In this document: positions 58,806-64,000 of the stretch, in pieces
How the letters are laid out: each line of letters opens with the position of its first letter
Numbering within the stretch: position 1 is the stretch's first letter
Assembly: GCA_963921195.1 (NCBI GenBank)
Contig: OY992537.1
Coordinates: 71,710,979 to 71,774,978 of the forward strand
Direction of reading: 5' to 3'
DNA: 64,000 nt
Source: Pegoplata infirma
Lineage: Eukaryota > Arthropoda > Insecta > Diptera > Anthomyiidae
Notes under the pieces: model-generated
What the model was told of the DNA's origin: nothing
The model's database searches: none
Seen by the model: only the letters and a program-made list of their open reading frames with translations
Translations under genes and position numbers: made by a program

Positions 58806-59656
58806 AACAAGTAAGAAAGTTATAGTCGGTCAAGACCGACCATATGATACCCTACACCAGTATTTTCCGGAAAATGGGTCCCAAGTCCAAACATGGACCG
58901 ATTGTATCTGTCTTTTGTTAGATCTTTATTTAGTGTAGAAAACACACACAGATCAATTTTAAGTGGAATTGGTTTATTTTTTTTTGTCAATAGAACAATT
59001 TAACTGAATATGGGTCGAAATTTTTATATGAGGGACTAAGTCCAAAAATGGTCCAATTATATTCCGATTTGATAAGGTTGCTAAAGTACACGTTTAGCAC
59101 CTAAAAATAAATTTTTTATCAAATATTTCCATTTTTATGAATTTTGAGGGAGTTATGTGAATATCGGGAAGGTGGTTTGTATGGGGACTACCAGAAGGAC
59201 TGACCCGATTCCTTTGAAATTTGGAATGGTGATTTGTGCATACAAAATTTGATTACTTGCTGAATTTCAAAGCGATATCTATTATAATACGGTTATTAGA
59301 GTCATTAAAGCCGAATCCAAAGGGGGCGTTTGTATGGGGGCTAGGTCTTAACATGGACCGATTTTCTCCAATTTCAATAGGCTTCGTCCTTGGGCCAAAA
59401 GATGCTTAAGTTTCAAATTTCAAGTCTATTGATTGAAAATTGCGACCTGTATCGTGCTTAAACCGATAGATGGACAGACGGACGGACGGACGGACAGACG
59501 GACGGACGGACGGACGGACATCGCTAAATCGACTCAAAAAGTTATTCTGAGTCGATCGGTATACTTGAAGGTAGGTCTAGGACAAATATTTCGGGTAGTT
59601 ACAAACATCAGCACAAACTCAATATACCCTGTACCACAGAGTGGTGTAGGGTATAA
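58806..59656 (-). repeat. Mini-me-like element, subfamily A, full length
   Basis: AACAAGTAAGAAAGTTATAG and TCGGTCAAGACCGACC at one end; (GGAC)n tract at 59473-59520; CACAGAGTGGTGTAGGGTATA at the other. It has one of the longest GTCY tracts of the A copies. Confidence 0.9.
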
Positions 59657-59994
59657 ATATCTCTTATTATTGACTTGATCTGTCAAAACGGAGAATGCCA
59701 CTGTGTTCTACGATCCAAAATTAGGTTTACGTGTCTCGGCGCTTTGGTGTGTCAATTTCACATGCATACAGTGTTATAGATAGAGTTTTTCACAGGACTT
59801 CTCGGGGCGGGATTTTCCGGGAATTCTCGGCTTTTTTCAATCCCGAAATCCCGGGAAATAGAGCGGAAATTCCCTGGAATTTTAAATTTCCATGTTTTGA
59901 CGTATTTTACTATTTTTTGCAATTAGTTATTAGAGGTTTTATAAAAAATACTTTATAACTGAATTTAGAACCGCACACAGAGGGAGGATGGTAA

Positions 59995-60125
59995 AGAATA
60001 TCTCAAAATCTGAGACTTTTTGACAGATTTCAAAATTTTCCTTTAGAAAAATGTATTAGAATCTAAATTTTCTAAACATACATACTTCTCGGAATCTGAA
60101 AAAAAGAAACTCTAAATCTATCTTA
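59995..60125. repeat. 35-bp satellite remnant
   Basis: TCTCAAAATCTGAGACTTTT, TTTAGAAAAATGTATTAGAA and CTCGGAATCTGAAAA are decayed units carried inside the hAT element. Confidence 0.65.
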
Positions 60126-60165
60126 AACATCTTTTTTTGAAATTGTTTTGGAAGCAGAGACATTA

Positions 60166-60544
60166 GCCCTGTTTTTTGCAGACCGGATTAAGATTAGGAT
60201 TAACTCTATTTAGTTAAAAAATGGGTCAAATCAAGTCCAGAAATTTTTTTTATATTTTTTTCCTGAATTTACATTCAATTAGTTAATATAAACAGGAAAA
60301 AAAATTAAGCGTTGTCCAAAATGTAAAACGGTATAAATAATTTGAGTTAATCCTAGGATTTAACTAAATTTATTTTTCATTCTTTGCATTTTGGACAAAG
60401 CTTAATTTGTTTTTCTGTTTATATTTACTAATTGTATGTAATTTCAGAAAAAAATTATAAAAAAAAAATCAGGACTTGATTTGACCCATTTTTTAACTAA
60501 ATAAAGTTAATCCAAATCTTAATCCGGTCTGCAAAAAACAGGGC
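60166..60544. mobile_element. TA-flanked MITE with GCCCTGTTTTTTGC ends
   Basis: The arms are almost identical: GCCCTGTTTTTTGCAGACCG and CGGATTAAGATT at both ends, continuing with TTAGTTAAAAAATGGGTCAA. TA on both flanks (60164-60165, 60545-60546). 379 bp, non-coding, arms only lightly diverged. Confidence 0.88.
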
Positions 60545-61003
60545 TATTATTGTTATAACAAATATCTGAGACATTTCTAGATTATGAAAATGTTTCGAGA
60601 AAAAAGTATTTTCATCTGAAACATTTTATATCGATATAGGAAATGCATTCAGGGGTCTCTAAAATTACCTTTTTGAATAAATTTTCTTCTAAAAACTGAA
60701 AATTCATTGGTTATGGAAATTTTCTGTGTAAATTTTTGGTATAGAAATTTTTTTTATTTTTTTTGGGAAAAAATTCTCAGTTTTCTCTTAATCAGTTAAA
60801 TTTTAGTTCTAAAGATATATGGTTCTAAAGATATATGGTAAAGATATATTTTTTTTTTTAAGTTATCCTTTTTAATATTTTGATCTTATAAATGTGATTT
60901 TTATATATTTGCGGGAATTCACGAGATTCCGGGAAATTCGAAAATGAATCCCGCTTTCCCAGGAAATGAAAAAGTCCGGGAAAAGAAAAACACTAGTTAT
61001 AGA

Positions 61004-61480
61004 TCATTTATTTTGTCTAAGCCATTCTTGCGATATTTGTCTATATGTCGAAATCAAGATGCAGTCCAAACTAAAAGAGCTGTAATTTTCGTAACTAAGA
61101 TATCGTATTTTTTTTGTATCTTTTTTCCAAAAGAGCTGTAAATTTAGTAAATGAGCTTAATCGAATCTAAGACATTTTAGAGATACTTCTCGGTTGGTCA
61201 GTCTGTGAAAACGACAGAGAAGTATCTCAGTAGCCCATGTGTTCATGAGCTGGTATAGTTCTTATATGGACAAAAGCGGACCAGGAGAAAGAAGCTTTCC
61301 TTTGAAAAACAAAACCAACCTTTGAAAAGCGCCAACTTGTACCCAGAGGACTTACAAATTTTACAGTCCGTCCCTTTTATGGGCTTGGATATAAAAAGTA
61401 ATACAATTGCATTACTTCAAGTGTTTTTACATTTTGAAAGATATAAAAGATTCGACACAGACGAACTTAACACTCTCACG
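61004..61480 (+). repeat. Mini-me-like C relic
   Basis: TTTGTCTAAGCCATTCTTGC, GATGCAGTCCAAACTAAAAG + AGCTG and TTTTGAAAGATATAAAAGAT + TCGACACAGACGAA + CTCTCACGTG keep the C-subfamily order. The GTCY tract is reduced to TTTGTCTATATG. The hAT element at 59781 lies at or in its left edge. Confidence 0.55.
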
Positions 61481-61589
61481 TGTTTTTTGTACTTTTGTTA
61501 AATCAATGAATCCATTTTTTGTCAGATGAAGTTCCAACTTGGCGAAAAAGTAGTTTTGGTAAATGCAAAATTGAGAAAAAAATTTAATC

Positions 61590-61680
61590 AAAAATATTAT
61601 TCTTACGTTTTATTTACCAGCTGATGAAAAACTTGTTTGTTCACCAGTCGGTAAATTATTATTAAAGTTAAAAATCCATG
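61590..61680. repeat. Family F repeat fragment
   Basis: ATTTACCAGCTGATGAAAAA and TTCACCAGTCGGTAAATTA are the degenerate palindromes of family F, in the same orientation as 46570-46800. Confidence 0.5.
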
Positions 61681-62640
61681 TTACAAACTTTTTTTATGAA
61701 TTTTTTTTTATTTTATTTTATTAAGAATTACCACATAATTATAAATTATAAACTAATTTTTAGTGGGCCATAAATAAAATTGAAGCTCAAAACCCTGTAG
61801 GAGTTTAGCAACTTTAACATCCTTACTAGTTTAAATTACAGTTTTTTGACAAGAAAACATCCAATTTTCGCAAGAGATTATTCTTTTTTCAACTAATCTT
61901 AACACAAAATCTAATTGTTAGTAACAATTTTAAAACAACAGGTAGGACTAACTAAATAAGTTAGTACAAACAAGTACTTGACCCAATCTCACACTTACAG
62001 TTGTTTCCCCGTGGTAAAAATGGGAAATCAATAGCGGAAAAATGAAAAACCTCAATTTTCGAACAAAAAAATTATAGGGAAAAACTCGTAAACAAAAAAA
62101 TTTAGCAAATATTTACCTGTCATCATTTTCTAACACCTCCGCCTCTTAAAAACATTAACAACAAATATTTACCTGTGAGTTATTAAAATTGGTCAGGTTT
62201 TTCCTATTTTGAAGGATGCTGAAAAATAAACGGAATATGGGAGAAGCATAACAAACAGTAGGGAATTTTTGTAAATAACAAATAAAGTCAAGTGCGTATT
62301 ATTATGATTATTGTACAGATGATGATGTTTCTATAAACGTTGTGAAAATTTTCCCAGTAGCTAATTTGAGGTGTTTCCCTAAGATTTCAACAAGTACCTG
62401 TAGAGATGTTAACAACAGTAGTGCTTAACTACACATTTCAAATACAAGAAATTTAATGTTGTCATGTTGTGAAAGATTTCAAGATTTTTTGGGAAAATTT
62501 CTTAAAGTCTTAAGTTTAAGGTTGGAAAATTTAATGGAAACTAAATATATATTTGTACAACCTGCTATTGAGATGATCTTACATAATTAATTTGGAACAA
62601 AAAAATAATAATTACTTAAAATAAAAATAATTGCACTTAT
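61681..62640. promoter_or_regulatory. Intergenic DNA with four CAGGTA motifs (candidate enhancer)
   Basis: CAGGTAG (61939-61945, plus), CAGGTAA (62113-62119 and 62169-62175, minus) and CAGGTAC (62394-62400, minus) are Zelda/TAGteam-like. GGGAAAAACTC (62079-62089) and TGGGAAAATTTTC (minus, near 62345-62357) are near-Dorsal sites. No repeat or gene seen. An early-embryo enhancer is conceivable, about 57 kb from sna. Confidence 0.3.
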
Positions 62641-63482
62641 AATATTTTTAGGAAAAACTCTTTTGATAATTTTTTTAACATTATAATGTTTTTAGACTGG
62701 TGTCTAATTTTAAAAAAGTTGCATGACGCCACCTCAGTTTGACTATATAAGCTACGATTAACAAAAAAGAAAATAAGAATTACTGTTTCCATTTTCTTAA
62801 AACCAAAAATTTTAGTAACTTGGGTTTTAAAATTGGATAATAATTAACCTCGAGGTGAATAAAAACAAGTGAGAGTGTTACATTCGGCTGTGCCGAATCT
62901 TTTATACCCTCCAAAATGTAAAAAAAATAAAAAAAAAAAATCCAGGGGCGTCTTTTTTTTTTTGGGTGGGGGGGGGGGGGGGGGGTTGGTGGGAGACGTT
63001 AGGGGGCACCTTCCCCTTGCGATTTTGAACTTCTTTTGAGATAATAATGTTGCATTTGCTTACCAAAAGTGCAAAAAACTCTCCAAAAAATGCGTTTTTT
63101 CTTAGGTTGGTTTAGTTCTCCAAGGGGGAACTTTTTTCCCCTTTGCCCATTTCCGAACTTAACCTGCCTAGGAATATAAGACATATTCGTGCCAAACTTC
63201 GGAGGTCTAGCTCTGTTATTTTGGACTGTATCGTGTCCTCTACAGACGGACAGACGGACAGACGGACGGACGGACGGACATCGCTAGAATGTCTTAGAAT
63301 CGATCACTGATCAATAAAATATATACTTCATGGGGTCCTAGACCGATATTTCGATGCGTTACACACGGAATGACAAAGTGAGTATACCCCCATACTGTGG
63401 TTGGAGGGTATAAAAATATTCACCAGATGGTGAATATAACGTAACATAATTATTTTTCATCAATTTTTTTCATCAATATTTT
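62640..63482 (-). repeat. Family F repeat, copy 2, interrupted
   Basis: The reverse complement of the 46570-46800 order: TGTCTAATTTTAAAAAAGTT, GACGCCACCTCAGTTTGAC, ACCTCGAGGTGAATAA, then after the inserted C element TTCACCAGATGGTGAA and GTAACATAATTATTTTTC. Confidence 0.6.
62864..63415 (-). repeat. Mini-me-like element, subfamily C, full length
   Basis: AACAAGTGAGAGTG, palindrome ATTCGGCTGTGCCGAAT, an 18-19-base G run near 62970-62987, a (GGAC)n tract at 63246-63280, and the GGTTGGAGGGTATA hairpin end. Confidence 0.9.
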
Positions 63483-64000
63483 TATACCCTCCAACCACAG
63501 TATGGGGTTATACTCACTTTGTCATTCCGTGCGTAACGCATCGAAATATCGGTCTAGGAACCCATAAAGTATATATTTTATTGATCGGTGATCGATTCTA
63601 AGACATTCTAGCGATGTCCGTCCGTCCGTCTGTCCGTCTGTAGAGGACACGATACAGTCCAAAATAAAAGAGCTAGACTTCCGAAGTTTGGCACGAATAT
63701 GTCTAATATTCCTAGGCAGGTTAAGTTCGGAAATGGACAAAATCGGACCAAGGGAAAAAAAGTTCCCCCTTGGAGAACTAAATCAACTTAAGAAACACCG
63801 CATTTTTTTCAGGGTTTTTTGTACTTTTGCTAAGCAAATGCAACATTCTTATTTCGGAAGAAATTCAAAATCGCAAGGGGAATGTGCCTCCTAACGTCTC
63901 CCACCAACGCCCCCCCCCCAAAAAAAAAGACGCCCCTGGAATTTTTTATATTGTTTTTTTACACTTTGGAGGGTATAAAAGATTCGGCACAGCCGAATGT
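63483..64000 (+). repeat. Mini-me-like element, subfamily C, cut by the window edge
   Basis: From TATACCCTCCAACCACAG through GTCCGTCCGTCCGTCTGTCC (63617-63636) and a C run near 63908-63920 to ATTCGGCACAGCCGAAT at the edge. In opposite orientation to the copy 68 bp to its left. Confidence 0.9.

Larger units (their letters stand above)
59781..60995. mobile_element. hAT-like element containing satellite and a MITE
   Basis: Ends are TAGAGTTTTTCACAGGACTT and, inwards from the right, TAGTGTTTTTCTTTTCCCGG. Exact 8-bp GTTATAGA flanks it (59773-59780, 60996-61003). Subterminal CCCGGGAAAT / GGGAATTC phrases lie on both sides. Inside are decayed 35-bp satellite units and a TA-flanked MITE. 1215 bp, non-coding. 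Confidence 0.85.

Noticed and set aside
62968..62987. Long G run as a possible G-quadruplex regulator
   Set aside because: It is a homopolymer inside a repeat that is also expanded in other C copies (10465, 63908); length may be unreliable in assembly.

Overview
The window looks like nuclear DNA of a higher (probably calyptrate) fly. It is very AT-rich and holds one convincing host gene, an intact, intronless orthologue of the Drosophila zinc-finger repressor Snail (sna, complement 3374-4627), with a TATA-type promoter just upstream at 4797-4828. The species cannot be fixed from sequence alone. The snail reading, the dipteran mini-me-type repeats carrying (GTCY)n tracts and the mix of mobile-element families all point to Brachycera.

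Layout: 1-2700 is a 35-bp satellite block, AT-rich DNA and mini-me-like repeats. 2700-5000 is sna with its 3' flank and core promoter. From 5 kb to the end (about 59 kb upstream of sna) I find no other host gene. This is a gene desert built of transposable elements and AT-rich spacer. Its main parts are: a hAT-like element 196 bp upstream of the predicted sna start (4993-6447); a LINE fragment split by a MITE (7800-8960); a satellite domain (13030-17510) broken by an RTE fossil, a TA-flanked foldback and a hAT MITE; a 1.3-kb foldback carrying tRNA-like repeats (17754-19092); MITE, SINE and LINE debris (22-29 kb); a 1.3-kb inverted-repeat element (32354-33633); a mini-me copy cut by a hAT element (41-43 kb); a five-layer nest of elements (49506-54681); a near-perfect 1.1-kb palindrome (56830-57936); and a hAT element containing satellite plus another MITE (59781-60995).

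Interspersed elements dominate. About nineteen mini-me-like copies fall into three subfamilies, called A, B and C here. Each has a TATACCC hairpin at one end, a (GTCY)n tract inside, and a small palindrome followed by CTTGTT at the other end. Seven non-autonomous elements have exact 8-bp target duplications and hAT-like YAGNG/CAG ends. An eighth, the 17754 foldback, has an exact or near-exact 8-bp repeat. No transposase reading frame was found. The one LINE that is still mostly readable is at 50794-53193 (minus), with intact YADD but no endonuclease part and one frameshift.

What may matter biologically in the desert is cis-regulation of sna. Three non-repeat stretches carry motifs typical of early dorsoventral enhancers: Dorsal/NF-kB-like sites beside a CACATG E-box (19826-20042), two exact Dorsal-consensus matches (21176-21186 and 21551-21561), and four Zelda-type CAGGTA motifs (61939-62400). 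These are inferences from motifs only.
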